Assembly (NCBI RefSeq): GCF_038181555.1
Contig: NZ_JBBWUA010000006.1
Coordinates: 62,001-126,000, forward strand
DNA length: 64,000 bases
Source: Desulfitobacterium sp038181555
Lineage (GTDB): Bacteria > Bacillota > Desulfitobacteriia > Desulfitobacteriales > Desulfitobacteriaceae
Direction of reading: 5' to 3'
Shown here: positions 25,071 to 34,250 of the stretch, one piece after another
How the letters are laid out: every line of letters starts with the position of its first letter
Numbering within the stretch: the stretch's first letter is position 1
Translations under genes and position numbers: made by a program
Notes under the pieces: generated by a model
What the model saw: the letters and a program-made list of their open reading frames with translations, nothing else
Told to the model about the DNA's origin: nothing
Databases searched by the model: none

Positions 25071-26588
25071 GTGCAAAAATTGAAAAAGACTTTAGTGGGC
25101 TTCTTTTTAACAGCAACCCTTATTTTGTCGACGGCTGCCCCTAGTTTTGGCTATACCATCGGGAATGAGCATCGTTTAGCAGGTCAGGACCGCTATGAGA
25201 CGGCTGCAACCATCGCTCAGAAGGGTTGGACACAGTCGGATGTGGCAATCTTGGTCAGTGGAGAGAATTACCCCGATGCTTTAGTTGCCACCTCCCTAGC
25301 TAAACTCCATGATGCGCCAATTCTTCTCTCAAGGAAAAGCAATTTGCCTGAAGATACTAGGCAGACCTTAAGCCATTTGGGAGTCAAGAGGGTCATCCTC
25401 GTGGGTGGTACAGGGGTGTTAGCAGAGCAGCTTCAAGCGGAGCTGCAGACGATGGGGATAGAATCAAGACGCTTAGCAGGTCAGGATCGTTATGGGACCG
25501 CTGTTGCTGTAGCTAAGGAATTGGGTGATGCCTCCGATGTAGTTATTGCTACGGGGGAGGATTTCGCCGATGCTCTGTCGATTTCCGCTATCGCTGCCTA
25601 CAAAAATATGCCGATTATCTTGGTGCCAAGTAAACGCATGCCCAGTGCTACCCAAAGCTATCTTGTGGCAAACGATATAACTAAAACCTATGTGGTGGGA
25701 AGCTCGGAGATTATCAGTGACGCTGTGGCACTGCAATTTCCGAACACTGAGCGCATAACGGGAGTATCGAAATACGACCGCAATATTAATATCATCAATC
25801 GCTTCCAAGCTGACCTTCAAGGTGATCAGGTATTTTTAGCCACCGGAAATAATTATGCTGATGCTATAGCCGGCTCAGCCTATGCAGCGAAGCAAAATGC
25901 TCCGATTGTCTTGGTCACTGACATTTTACCGAAAACCACCCGAGATTATCTCATAGGCAAGCTCTCCGAGAAAGATTTGACGATCTTGGGCGGCGAAGGG
26001 GTAGTACGAGGAACGATACTGAATGAGACTGTCAGCAGTAGAGGGTCTCGTGGAGGTACAAGATCACTGGATCCTCTTTCGGATCTGGGAACCAATGAAA
26101 CAAAGGTTGCCGTAGTCTTCGGCACCTCAGCCGGCCCAGTCTATAAAAGCGCTGCAGAAGCAGAAGCCAACATGATCAATGTCTCTATTGATGTCTGGAA
26201 GCTCAACTCCAAGGGAGAGAAATATGCGGCCAAAGCCACCGTAAAGTTGAATAAGGCCATTGCCGAGAGGGTTAAGTCAGTATTTCAGGAAATATTTGCA
26301 GGAGAAGAGAAATATCCGATCAACGTTGTTCAAGGCTACTCGTGGCGTGGAGGTACTTCCGAGCATAATTTTGGTCTGGCCATCGATCTTAATCCCAATG
26401 AGAACTATATGATCAACAGCAGCGGCAAGGTCGTAGCAGGCTCTTTTTGGGATCCCAATAAAAGCCCCTATTCCATAACCGAGAATGGTGATGTGGTCAC
26501 CGCCTTTAAAAAGTACGGCTTTGCCTGGGGAGGCAACGCCTGGAAATCCTCGAAGGATTACATGCATTTTTCTTATTTAGGAAAATAG
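25071..26588 (+). CDS. Secreted CWB2-repeat protein with VanY-type (M15) D-Ala-D-Ala carboxypeptidase domain
   Basis: 505 residues from GTG 25071 (AAGGGG site upstream). A signal peptide (KKTLVGFFLTATLILSTAAPSFG) is followed by three CWB2 repeats (about 30-325), with AGQDRYETA and SGENYPDAL in the first. The C-terminal domain (about 345-505) has the M15 zinc motif SEHNFGLAID near 429 (His and Asp ligands) and the final DYMHFSY histidine. The enzyme should trim D-alanine from peptidoglycan stem peptides at the cell surface while held on wall polymers. It is related in its first half to the CWB2 protein at 15837-17453. Monocistronic, with terminator behind. Confidence 0.88.
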   Translation: MQKLKKTLVGFFLTATLILSTAAPSFGYTIGNEHRLAGQDRYETAATIAQKGWTQSDVAILVSGENYPDALVATSLAKLHDAPILLSRKSNLPEDTRQTLSHLGVKRVILVGGTGVLAEQLQAELQTMGIESRRLAGQDRYGTAVAVAKELGDASDVVIATGEDFADALSISAIAAYKNMPIILVPSKRMPSATQSYLVANDITKTYVVGSSEIISDAVALQFPNTERITGVSKYDRNINIINRFQADLQGDQVFLATGNNYADAIAGSAYAAKQNAPIVLVTDILPKTTRDYLIGKLSEKDLTILGGEGVVRGTILNETVSSRGSRGGTRSLDPLSDLGTNETKVAVVFGTSAGPVYKSAAEAEANMINVSIDVWKLNSKGEKYAAKATVKLNKAIAERVKSVFQEIFAGEEKYPINVVQGYSWRGGTSEHNFGLAIDLNPNENYMINSSGKVVAGSFWDPNKSPYSITENGDVVTAFKKYGFAWGGNAWKSSKDYMHFSYLGK

Positions 26589-26599
26589 ACATTATCCCT

Positions 26600-26640
26600 A
26601 AAAGATGGCATAGTCGTGATTTGCGGCTATGCCATCTTTT
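26600..26640. terminator. Intrinsic terminator
   Basis: AAAAGATGGCATAG pairs perfectly with CTATGCCATCTTTT around a 13-base loop. Confidence 0.88.
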
Positions 26641-26754
26641 CATGCACATAGTACGCAGAATTACCATGGAGTAGTTGAACGATTTGTACTATAATGGAAA
26701 TTACTAAATGAAGGAAAGAATTTAAATAGTATTTAAAAAGGGGGCGAGGCCAGG

Positions 26755-28200
26755 ATGGAAAGCAGAATGGATAAATATCTGCCGATGGCAATCGATAACC
26801 GCAGATTGTCCATTATCGTCTTTTCTCTGTTCTTTTCCTGGCTGTTAGCCTTTCCCTTTGAAGGTAGGATACTGTATGCCCTAGCGGATGTTCATAATAT
26901 TTCCCCCCATTCTTTTGTTTTCGGTACAATGGCAGCTCATTTTGTTGGGTTGCTTCTATCCGGGGCCTTTGTCCGAACCATGAGGACAGCCAAAAAGCTC
27001 ATGCTCTTTTCTATTGTTTTTTGTGTCGTGGTATCCTGCGTGTTTTTCTTTCCGCCCTCATTTTTATGGACAGCAGCTCTGCTTGCGGCTGCATTTATGG
27101 TCGGATGCTGCGTAGCGGCCTGGGGTTATTATTTTAAAGGCTATACACCGAAAAACGAGCGTATCAAGACCATGGCGGATGGACTGATCTGCTCCAACAT
27201 TCTCATGATCCTGCTCAATATGGTGGCTATTCATGTCTCTCCTTACGCGGGGCTTGGTTTTTCTATGCTCCTATTAGTTATGGCTTTCCTGTTTGCTCTC
27301 AGGCTTCCCAAAGAGGAAGAGTCGGTAAGTCCCCTACCTTTCGAGCAAAGAGAGAACCATGTCGGTAAAGTCGGCCCACTCGCCTTTCTATGCCTGTTTA
27401 TTGTAGTCATCACCATCAATTCCGGTCTGATGTATCAGGTTCAGGGACCCGCTTTCGCCCATCTCGAATGGCTGACAAGCTGGTACTGGGCTATTCCCTA
27501 TATCATTGCCCTATTTATTATGAGGAACCTGCCCCGAACGACAAGCCGTGTCTATATCCTTTATGTTGCTATCGCTATGATTGGCTTTTCGTTTATCGCT
27601 TTTCTGGTACTTGATCGCTCATGGGTGAGTTATCTTGTTGTCAATACCCTGATGCTGGGAGCCTGCGGTGTCTATGACCTGTTTTGGTGGAGCATTCTCG
27701 GCGAAATGCTGGACCTATACAAAAATCCTGCTAGGATCATGGGCATCGGACTTTCCGCGAATGTTTTGGGAGTAATGCTGGGTGGCCTAATCGGCAACGG
27801 GATTACAGCCTCAAGCGGACATAACCAGAATCCTACGATGCTGGCCCTAGGTGTTGTGTGCATCACTCTGGTCCTGCTTCCTCCCTTGCATAAACATCTG
27901 ACCACCCAGCTGAAAAGTCATATCTATTTGACTACACTTCCTGAGATGCCAACCCAGGAACAAACCCAGCTGATGGTTAACCTCTCCGTAGCCCAGAAAC
28001 TCACGGTACGTGAAGGAGAAATAGCCACCTTGCTGCTGAAGGGTAAAACTTACCGAATGATTGCCGGGGAACTGCATGTGAGTGAGAATACAGTCAAAAC
28101 CCATGTAAAAAATATTTACTCCAAAACCGGAGTCCAGAGTCGAAGCGAACTCATGAACCTCCTTCTGGACATGCAGCCCTCAGAAACGATAAAGCTCTGA
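26755..28200 (+). CDS. LuxR-family regulator with 12-TM MFS-like sensor domain
   Basis: 481 residues. Residues about 15-385 contain some twelve hydrophobic spans laid out like a major facilitator. The last 65 residues are a LuxR-type helix-turn-helix (LTVREGEIATLLLKGKTYRM, then HVSENTVKTHVKNIYSKTGV). Such membrane-bound LuxR proteins are numerous in Eggerthella relatives and occur in Desulfitobacterium-type Firmicutes, where they sit next to respiratory or catabolic genes and are thought to sense the transported-like ligand. Here it is alone, flanked by terminators, so its target is unknown. ATG 26755 follows AAAGGGGGCGAGGCC; ATG 26767 is an alternative. Confidence 0.87.
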   Translation: MESRMDKYLPMAIDNRRLSIIVFSLFFSWLLAFPFEGRILYALADVHNISPHSFVFGTMAAHFVGLLLSGAFVRTMRTAKKLMLFSIVFCVVVSCVFFFPPSFLWTAALLAAAFMVGCCVAAWGYYFKGYTPKNERIKTMADGLICSNILMILLNMVAIHVSPYAGLGFSMLLLVMAFLFALRLPKEEESVSPLPFEQRENHVGKVGPLAFLCLFIVVITINSGLMYQVQGPAFAHLEWLTSWYWAIPYIIALFIMRNLPRTTSRVYILYVAIAMIGFSFIAFLVLDRSWVSYLVVNTLMLGACGVYDLFWWSILGEMLDLYKNPARIMGIGLSANVLGVMLGGLIGNGITASSGHNQNPTMLALGVVCITLVLLPPLHKHLTTQLKSHIYLTTLPEMPTQEQTQLMVNLSVAQKLTVREGEIATLLLKGKTYRMIAGELHVSENTVKTHVKNIYSKTGVQSRSELMNLLLDMQPSETIKL

Positions 28201-28215
28201 TGAATAGCGGGTTTC

Positions 28216-28248
28216 AAAGCCCCTCACCCGAAAAGGTGAGGGGCTTTT
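28216..28248. terminator. Intrinsic terminator
   Basis: AAAGCCCCTCACC, short loop CGAAAA, GGTGAGGGGCTTTT: 13 perfect pairs ending in a T-run. Confidence 0.9.
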
Positions 28249-28340
28249 CTGCGCAAAATCACCCAGTCCGGTGACGCGAGGGCAGACCTATTTTTAGTAA
28301 AATTAGAAAAACACTTGCCTAAGGAGAGGGGGATAGGTGT

Positions 28341-28973
28341 ATGTATAGTAAATATTACGAAGTGGCAAAAGGTGCAGAAGCGGGTGTAGAGCAAATTGGC
28401 TACTCCAGCCGAATCGATGATCCGGCCTTTGCCCAATATGCCAAAAACAATAACCGCTGGTCAGCCGTTTTTGCCACGATTTTAGCAATCGCCGCCGCTA
28501 TGGGCTTTTTTATCTATGGCGAAACCAAGTCTGAAATGGAAAATCCCCAGGCACTTTATATTGGGCTTGGTATCGGTGGTATGTTTTTGCTCGTCGCACT
28601 GCTCCAAATCGTTGGCAGAGAAAGAAGCAAAACCTGGGATGGTGCAGTTGTGAATAAAACCATCGAAAAGAAAAGTCGCCAACAAAGCTCCGGCAGTGGC
28701 GACAACGACTATTACGTACATTATTACACCGAATATGCGGTCATGGTCCGTGAGGATAAGGACGGGAAGATTTACCGGATGACGGCCGAGGACGACGACA
28801 CTGTTTTCAACTATTATCAAATCGGTGATCGAGTACGGCATCACGCGAGGTTAAATTCCTATGAGAAGTACGACAAATCCAAGGACAGCATTATTTTTTG
28901 CAACGCTTGCGGCACATTGTGCGATATACGTGATGACCATTGCTTCCGATGCCAATGCCCACTACTGAAATAA
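28341..28973 (+). CDS. Membrane protein with C-terminal zinc ribbon
   Basis: 210 residues; no named family. Two adjacent membrane spans (about 43-60 and 73-92) are followed by a soluble beta-rich region (about 100-180) resembling the DUF3592-type module also seen in the gene at 31940. The last 25 residues have four cysteines in CNACGTLC and CFRCQC, a zinc ribbon. Upstream is AAGGAGAGGGGGATAGGTGT. It heads a plus-strand run of envelope proteins (28341-32359), each with its own ribosome site and probably co-transcribed. Confidence 0.6.
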   Translation: MYSKYYEVAKGAEAGVEQIGYSSRIDDPAFAQYAKNNNRWSAVFATILAIAAAMGFFIYGETKSEMENPQALYIGLGIGGMFLLVALLQIVGRERSKTWDGAVVNKTIEKKSRQQSSGSGDNDYYVHYYTEYAVMVREDKDGKIYRMTAEDDDTVFNYYQIGDRVRHHARLNSYEKYDKSKDSIIFCNACGTLCDIRDDHCFRCQCPLLK

Positions 28974-29023
28974 TCAATTGCCTCGAAGGTTTCATAGAAA
29001 AAGTTTTTAGGAGGTAAGAAGTA

Positions 29024-31348
29024 TTGGAACAAACAAGAATAAAAAGATGGCTAAGTGGGTTGCTGATCGTAGGATTGATATTCTCACCGTTGACGGGATG
29101 TTCAAAACCATCAAAACCAACAAACGAGCTTACTGAGCAGAAACCCGGTGAGTTAACAAACATGCTGACTAAGGAAAATACGCGTGTCGGTTCGGATACA
29201 CTGGCCCTAGATATGGGAGAGTTCCCCCTGGCTCAGGATGCCCAATGTGAAATAGTCCCGGTGGAAAACCCTTCTCCTTTGGAGGGCGTGGAAATGAAAG
29301 CGTATTCCTTTGAGATCTCTACCGATGAGGAGCTGCTTTCCGTGATGAGATTGACCCTGCCCTATGATGAAAGCATGCTAGCAGGCCAAAGCCCTGAAGG
29401 GAGCGTTTGTGCCGCCTATTTCAATGAAGATACGGATCAGTGGGAGCCGGTACCTTTTTCCATCGACGAGCAGACCAAGACGGTGACCATATATACTGAC
29501 CATCTTTCCATCTATGGATGTTTTGAGGTGAACAATGAGAACACGCGGAAGGCTTACGCTGCCTATGCAATCCCGGCTTTTGCGAAAAGTAAAATGAAGG
29601 GGTTAAATGCCGATGCCGTGATTACCAATAGTGTTCAAAACGGAGGGAATCCCGACAGCAGTGCGGTAGAGGCGGGGCTATCGGTTCTAGATTTGTCGCT
29701 GGCGATCAGTGGGGCGGGTCTGGAGACGGCTGGACATATTACCGGTGCTCTGGGCTCAGGAGGAGCAGGGTCTTCATCCCTTTTGGGCGACATCAATGAA
29801 CGTCTGGGTGATCTAGGTCTGCTATGTTCTATTGCTCAAGTCTCCTATGGGATGTACAACGTTTATAACGGAGATCAAAAAGCGATATTTCCTTGCTATG
29901 CCAATGCGTTAAAAACCGGAATCGGGTATACGGCGGGAAAATTGGGTGCGAGGTTGTACAGCCTTGCCTCCCTAGGAACCCTAGTCATCGAGTTATCCCT
30001 GAATGAGTTTGCGGAGACTGCTTGGACGGGCAGGCAGGATATCTATGAAAAGGCCTATTCCCTCTATTATGAATCCCCTAGTGCCAAGAGAGATGCTAGA
30101 GCATGGGCGGCACTTTTTATCAGCGCTAAAGAGGGCGCTACCACACCAGAGAAATATCGACTGCGGGTTGAAGGGCTGGTACAGCGGTACGCCGATCAGT
30201 TCTGGCAGGATGAACTAGAGGTTGCCGCTTATCAGGAAGAGGCTCAAAAGCATGGGTTTACCGGTGGCGGTGGACTCAATGAGACCATGAAGCAGGACAT
30301 CTCCAACCGATATCGTGATGAGTTATTTCGTACGGTCATCCAGGATGCCTTTAAGCTGATTGCTGAAAAAGAGGCTATGTCGGCTGAGCGAGCTTTGCTT
30401 AAAGAACTGAACGCCATCAAAAAAGAGCTAAATAAAACCTGTACCGTTGAATTGATCGATACCACCGTATCCGGCGATAAGCCGACTTCCGGCCTGGCGG
30501 GCTCTGTGGTCTATATAGATGTACCTGATACTGTGACAGATGCCGATAGCTGGAGTGTCACCCTCGATTCAGAGGGTAGAGGTAAGATCACTTTTACAGT
30601 GTTGGGATTTCTCATGGCGGGAGCGCCAAGGGAGCTGAAGCTGTATGAAGCGGGATCATCTCAGTCAGCCGCGCCGGATATGACCCTCCCCTTTATGGCT
30701 GCCTACCCCACCACCGTAGTTGAGCTCAGCAGCCCCGACGAGGAAAAGCCCGAGCCGCCTAAGGCACCGCCGGTAGAAACGGCAACGACGCCACTACCGC
30801 AGCCAACAGCCAAGAAATTTGCCTGGGTACTGGTGCAAACCATAAACCAAGATGACAAAGCGAATACCGAAAACATGAACAAGGGTGGTATATATCAAGT
30901 CGGCGCAACCGCCTCTCCGGGCAGCTACACTTTCTCATCAAAATACATCGGTGAGACGGATACCTATCCTGATCCTGACCAGATAAGCGGAGAAGGCTAT
31001 GCTATGAAGCTCGATTTCTCAGTTCCGCCTACAGTGATACAAGGTGGCGAAAAGATAACGCTAAGCTTTAACCTCGCTTTTACGCAGCAGAACGTCTCCT
31101 ATTTTGATGGAAACGGAAGCTGTCGGGCCGATCTGGACAATACGCGATTTGTCAACAAGAATGGAAAGAGCTTCTTTGAAATCTATTGCTCCCTTAAATA
31201 CAGCAATAAGAATGTCCTTTCTGTCAGCGATACAATCACCGCAAAAGCACCAAACGGCGGCTCTGAGGGAGATAGGATTGAGCTATGGACTAGTGGACCA
31301 AGCGGTCATATTGGCACAGGCTACATTTATGAATGGAAAATGCAGTAA
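29024..31348 (+). CDS. Large predicted lipoprotein
   Basis: 774 residues from TTG 29024 (site TAGGAGGTAAGAAGTA). The signal has a lipobox LTGC with the lipidated cysteine at 26. The mature part begins with a Ser/Lys-rich linker. A beta-sandwich-like domain near 75-170 (LTLPYDESM..., YFNEDTDQWEPVPFSIDEQT) is like surface adhesin-type modules. A glycine/alanine-rich hydrophobic stretch lies at about 225-330 and a helical domain to about 480. A proline-rich linker (PEPPKAPPVETATTPLPQP) precedes a C-terminal 160-residue beta domain. It is an outer-surface protein of unknown function; the linker suggests two separable halves. Confidence 0.65.
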   Translation: MEQTRIKRWLSGLLIVGLIFSPLTGCSKPSKPTNELTEQKPGELTNMLTKENTRVGSDTLALDMGEFPLAQDAQCEIVPVENPSPLEGVEMKAYSFEISTDEELLSVMRLTLPYDESMLAGQSPEGSVCAAYFNEDTDQWEPVPFSIDEQTKTVTIYTDHLSIYGCFEVNNENTRKAYAAYAIPAFAKSKMKGLNADAVITNSVQNGGNPDSSAVEAGLSVLDLSLAISGAGLETAGHITGALGSGGAGSSSLLGDINERLGDLGLLCSIAQVSYGMYNVYNGDQKAIFPCYANALKTGIGYTAGKLGARLYSLASLGTLVIELSLNEFAETAWTGRQDIYEKAYSLYYESPSAKRDARAWAALFISAKEGATTPEKYRLRVEGLVQRYADQFWQDELEVAAYQEEAQKHGFTGGGGLNETMKQDISNRYRDELFRTVIQDAFKLIAEKEAMSAERALLKELNAIKKELNKTCTVELIDTTVSGDKPTSGLAGSVVYIDVPDTVTDADSWSVTLDSEGRGKITFTVLGFLMAGAPRELKLYEAGSSQSAAPDMTLPFMAAYPTTVVELSSPDEEKPEPPKAPPVETATTPLPQPTAKKFAWVLVQTINQDDKANTENMNKGGIYQVGATASPGSYTFSSKYIGETDTYPDPDQISGEGYAMKLDFSVPPTVIQGGEKITLSFNLAFTQQNVSYFDGNGSCRADLDNTRFVNKNGKSFFEIYCSLKYSNKNVLSVSDTITAKAPNGGSEGDRIELWTSGPSGHIGTGYIYEWKMQ

Positions 31349-31379
31349 TGAAGCAAGGAAGGCTAGGGGGGATTTCGCT

Positions 31380-31943
31380 ATGCAGCAGAGCATAAGCTGG
31401 CAAAGCAGTGTGTCGATCTTCAAAACTGGCGTCATAGTAAAGCAATTAGGTTTTGCCGTCGGAATCCCCTTTGGTCTTATCGCTTTGTTCATCGGACTGA
31501 CCTCCGGAAAAAGCAACGATACAATATATGCTCTTGGCTTGGTTGGAGCATTGCTGTTTTTAAGCTGGATTTTCGTTTTACTTGTATACCGAGGCCAATA
31601 CCAAGTAGAATTCGTACTTGATGAGAAGGGCGTGCTGTGCCGCACTCAGCCCAAACAACATAGGATAAACCGAACAATTAATACTTTGACTGTTATGCTG
31701 GGCCTGCTTTCTGGAAAACCTAGCGTGGCTGGAGCTGGCATGCTGGCTGAGTCAAGGCAGGAGGTCTTTCTGCAATGGCAGCGTATCTCCAAAGTAAAAC
31801 GTGATCCACGTCGCCAGATCATTATTCTCTGGAGCGGGAGGATGGAGCAAATCGCGCTATTTTGCACACGGGATAATTATCTGCAGGTTGAGCAGTTTGT
31901 ACTCTGGAAAACACAGCAACATAATGAGGTGGAGGTCGAATGA
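31380..31943 (+). CDS. Small membrane protein, hypothetical
   Basis: 187 residues from ATG 31380, with AGGGGGGAT upstream; the open frame extends back into the lipoprotein gene but without a start signal. Two adjacent spans (about 22-43 and 50-70) are followed by a soluble domain containing VEFVLDEKGVLCRTQPKQ and VFLQWQRISKVKRDPRRQII, which resembles the PH-like YdbS/DUF304-type region of membrane stress proteins. The start lies 32 bp after the lipoprotein stop and the gene ends in an ATGA overlap with the next gene, so translation of the two is coupled. Confidence 0.6.
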   Translation: MQQSISWQSSVSIFKTGVIVKQLGFAVGIPFGLIALFIGLTSGKSNDTIYALGLVGALLFLSWIFVLLVYRGQYQVEFVLDEKGVLCRTQPKQHRINRTINTLTVMLGLLSGKPSVAGAGMLAESRQEVFLQWQRISKVKRDPRRQIIILWSGRMEQIALFCTRDNYLQVEQFVLWKTQQHNEVEVE

Positions 31944-32359
31944 AAAAAGGTCTTTTTTCGCAGATAGTCCTCTCGTTGCTTGGAGTAGCCTTTATTCTTT
32001 GGGGGAGTGGGAGCCTTGCGCTGGGCATCTCCGGTGAACAGACCACTGCCGTCGTCACGGATATTCGGCGCGAGGGCGGCGAGCGGACAGACGTCAAGCC
32101 AGGACGCTATACTTACAATATCAGCTATACCTTTACCTTGCCTGACGGAAGAAAAATCAACGGATTTACAAAGAAGATCGGTGATGCAGTTTTTATAAAA
32201 GCTGATGGCACATCAACTGTACAGATACGGTATTTCCCCGGTTTTCCCTATATAAATGCTCTGGATAAGGATACGGGACTAGGAGCTGGCCCGTTTGCTC
32301 TGATCTTAACTGGAGGAGTTGTGGTGTTTTTAATGGTCCGAAAAAACCAAAGGGAATGA
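31940..32359 (+). CDS. DUF3592-like small membrane protein
   Basis: 139 residues. An N-terminal span (LFSQIVLSLLGVAFILWG) and a C-terminal span (GPFALILTGGVVVFLMV) enclose a beta domain with VVTDIRREG, YTYNISYTFTLPDGRKI and VQIRYFPGFP, the pattern of DUF3592 proteins. Its ATG overlaps the previous stop codon (ATGA). Function unknown; last gene of the envelope-protein run. Confidence 0.65.
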   Translation: MKKGLFSQIVLSLLGVAFILWGSGSLALGISGEQTTAVVTDIRREGGERTDVKPGRYTYNISYTFTLPDGRKINGFTKKIGDAVFIKADGTSTVQIRYFPGFPYINALDKDTGLGAGPFALILTGGVVVFLMVRKNQRE

Positions 32360-32372
32360 TGCCCTTCTACCC

Positions 32373-32401
32373 TTGACTTCTCAAAACCAATATTATACAA
32401 T
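32373..32401 (+). promoter_or_regulatory. Sigma-A promoter of the trpB T-box transcript
   Basis: TTGACT (32373-32378), exactly 17 bases, then TACAAT (32396-32401). It lies about 24 bases upstream of the T-box leader. Confidence 0.7.
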
Positions 32402-32424
32402 ATTTGTTAAATACTGATACAAAC

Positions 32425-32772
32425 GATGAGAAGAAATAGTAATCCTTTATGAACTGGTTTAGCGAGTCGGGATGGGTGGGAGCCTGATACAGAGTCTTTA
32501 GGATGAATGGCTCTTCGAGTTGCAATCTGAACACGATTAGTTAGTAGGTGATGCCGGGGGTTTCCCGTTACAGAAACAGGATATCGAGAAGTCGTTTATT
32601 GAGCACATCATGAATGCGCTGAAAGGGAACGAACTTACTCCGTATCTGGTTAATGAGATATTGATGCTATTGCCTTTTGGGGCATAGATTCAATATAAAA
32701 AAGGTGGCACCACGGAAGCAAACTTCTGTCCTTTGCAAGCTAAGCGCTTGCAAGGACAGAAGTTTTTTTGTT
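32425..32772 (+). ncRNA. T-box riboswitch, tryptophan-specific
   Basis: The stem I hallmarks are present: AGTA (the S-turn) near 32438, GGGTGGGAGCC near 32474, and a specifier loop GAATGG near 32504 giving codon UGG (tryptophan). The T-box sequence AGGTGGCACCACGG (about 32703-32716) carries UGGC, which matches the G73 discriminator of Trp tRNA. It is followed by a large terminator: AACTTCTGTCCTTTGCAAG and CTTGCAAGGACAGAAG, then TTTTTTTG. Uncharged tRNA-Trp would favour antitermination and trpB expression. Between stem I and the antiterminator lies a coding-like segment (32541-32687) of unknown origin. Confidence 0.88.
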
Positions 32773-32800
32773 ATTTAAATAAGAAAATGGAGGGATTTCT

Positions 32801-33982
32801 ATGGAAAACTCAAAAAAGGGATATTTCGGAGACTATGGCGGGAGTTATGTTCCCCCGGAATTACAAGAGGTTATGGATCAAATCGAAGAGGCCTTCGAAA
32901 CGTGTAAAAATGATCCTAAATTCAACCAGGAAATAGACTACTACCTGCGCCAATATGTTGGCCGCCCTAATCCGCTTTATTTTGCCGAAAAACTTACGAG
33001 TAAACTAGGTGGAGCAAAAATCTATCTTAAACGTGAAGAGCTCAATCATACCGGTGCTCACAAAATCAACAATGCTATTGGGCAGGCCTTAATTGCCAAA
33101 TCCATGGGCAAAACACGGATTATTGCTGAAACAGGTGCTGGACAGCACGGAGTAGCAACAGCTACAGCCTGTGCTTTATTCGGGCTTGATTGTGTTATTT
33201 ATATGGGTGAGCATGATACCCGTCGGCAAGCGCTTAATGTTTTTCGTATGGAGATTCTCGGTGCCAAGGTTGTCGCCGTGAACCATGGTGAAGGAAGCAT
33301 GAAAGAGGCCATTGACGAAGCGCTGGGAGATTTAGCCCAAAACTATGAAAATACCTTTTATCTTCTGGGGTCTGCAGTGGGTCCACATCCTTACCCCACC
33401 ATTGTCAAGCATTTTCAATCCATTATCAGTAAAGAAGCCCGAGAGCAGATTTTAGAAGCAGAAGGCCGTCTCCCCGATGCGGTACTCGCCTGTGTTGGCG
33501 GCGGGAGCAACGCCATTGGTGCTTTCGCGAATTTTATGGGGGATTCCACAGTTCATCTCATCGGAGTAGAGCCTGCAGGTTTAGGCTTGGAAACAGGTAA
33601 ACATGCTGCCCCCCTTGCTGCAGGTAAACCTGGGGTAATTCACGGTTTTCGTTGCTATATGATGCAAGATGAAATAGGGAACCCCCTGCCCACTCATTCC
33701 ATCTCCGCGGGATTAGATTATGCCGGTGTTGGCCCTGAGCATAGCTACCTCAAAGATTCGGGGCGAGGGGAGTATGTTTCTGTTACCGACCAAGAGGCCT
33801 TGGACGCCTTTTATCTTCTTTCTCGAACAGAAGGAATTATTCCGGCTTTAGAAAGCGCCCATGCTGTTGCTTATGCAGCTAAAATCGCCCCAACCCTGAG
33901 TCCCGAAAAGATTTTGATTATCAATGTATCAGGGCGTGGAGACAAGGATGTTCAGCAAATCTTTGATATGACTCGTAGATAA
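32801..33982 (+). CDS. trpB: Tryptophan synthase beta subunit
   Basis: 393 residues, the standard TrpB1 length. The pyridoxal phosphate lysine is K88 in TGAHKINN, the phosphate-binding loop GGGSNAIG lies near 230, and ETGAGQHGVATA plus HPYPTIVKHFQ are typical. It joins indole (or indole from TrpA) with serine to make tryptophan in the cytosol. No trpA or other trp gene adjoins, so it is a stand-alone copy, possibly for salvage of free indole. It is controlled by its own promoter and Trp T-box directly upstream; ATG 32801 has GGAGGGATTTCT. A terminator follows. Confidence 0.95.
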   Translation: MENSKKGYFGDYGGSYVPPELQEVMDQIEEAFETCKNDPKFNQEIDYYLRQYVGRPNPLYFAEKLTSKLGGAKIYLKREELNHTGAHKINNAIGQALIAKSMGKTRIIAETGAGQHGVATATACALFGLDCVIYMGEHDTRRQALNVFRMEILGAKVVAVNHGEGSMKEAIDEALGDLAQNYENTFYLLGSAVGPHPYPTIVKHFQSIISKEAREQILEAEGRLPDAVLACVGGGSNAIGAFANFMGDSTVHLIGVEPAGLGLETGKHAAPLAAGKPGVIHGFRCYMMQDEIGNPLPTHSISAGLDYAGVGPEHSYLKDSGRGEYVSVTDQEALDAFYLLSRTEGIIPALESAHAVAYAAKIAPTLSPEKILIINVSGRGDKDVQQIFDMTRR

Positions 33983-34000
33983 AAGAAACACCCCCTTGAT

Positions 34001-34051
34001 AAGGCCATCATAGAAAGCTAAATTAAAGCTTGCTTATGATGGCCTTCTTTT
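34001..34051. terminator. Intrinsic terminator of trpB
   Basis: AAGGCCATCATA pairs with TATGATGGCCTT around a 22-base loop, followed by CTTTT. Confidence 0.8.
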
Positions 34052-34108
34052 GGCTAGAAAAGGGTACTTATCAAATTATGTCGAAGTAGTAATAATAGAT
34101 AGTATTAG

Positions 34109-34237
34109 TGAAAGGCACGCCACATCGAGCCGCTTCTGGCAGAAGGCTTTATAGAAATGACTATGCCGGATAAGCCCAACAGCAAGATGCAAAAGTATCG
34201 GCTGACTGACAGCGGTAAGGCGTTTCAACAAAGATAA
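34109..34237 (+). pseudogene. C-terminal remnant of an AlbA_2/RecG-like ATP-binding regulator
   Basis: An open stretch right after a TGA reads HIEPLLAEGFIEMTMPDKP followed by NSKMQKYRLTDSGKAFQQR and a stop. The phrase IExTxPDKPxSxxQKYRLT is the typical end of the AlbA_2-domain (AAA_4, COG2865) proteins. The rest of the gene is missing, so this is a scar of a deleted accessory gene. Only these 42 codons remain, directly upstream of the patatin gene. Confidence 0.6.
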
Positions 34238-34250
34238 AGGTGTGAACAAG

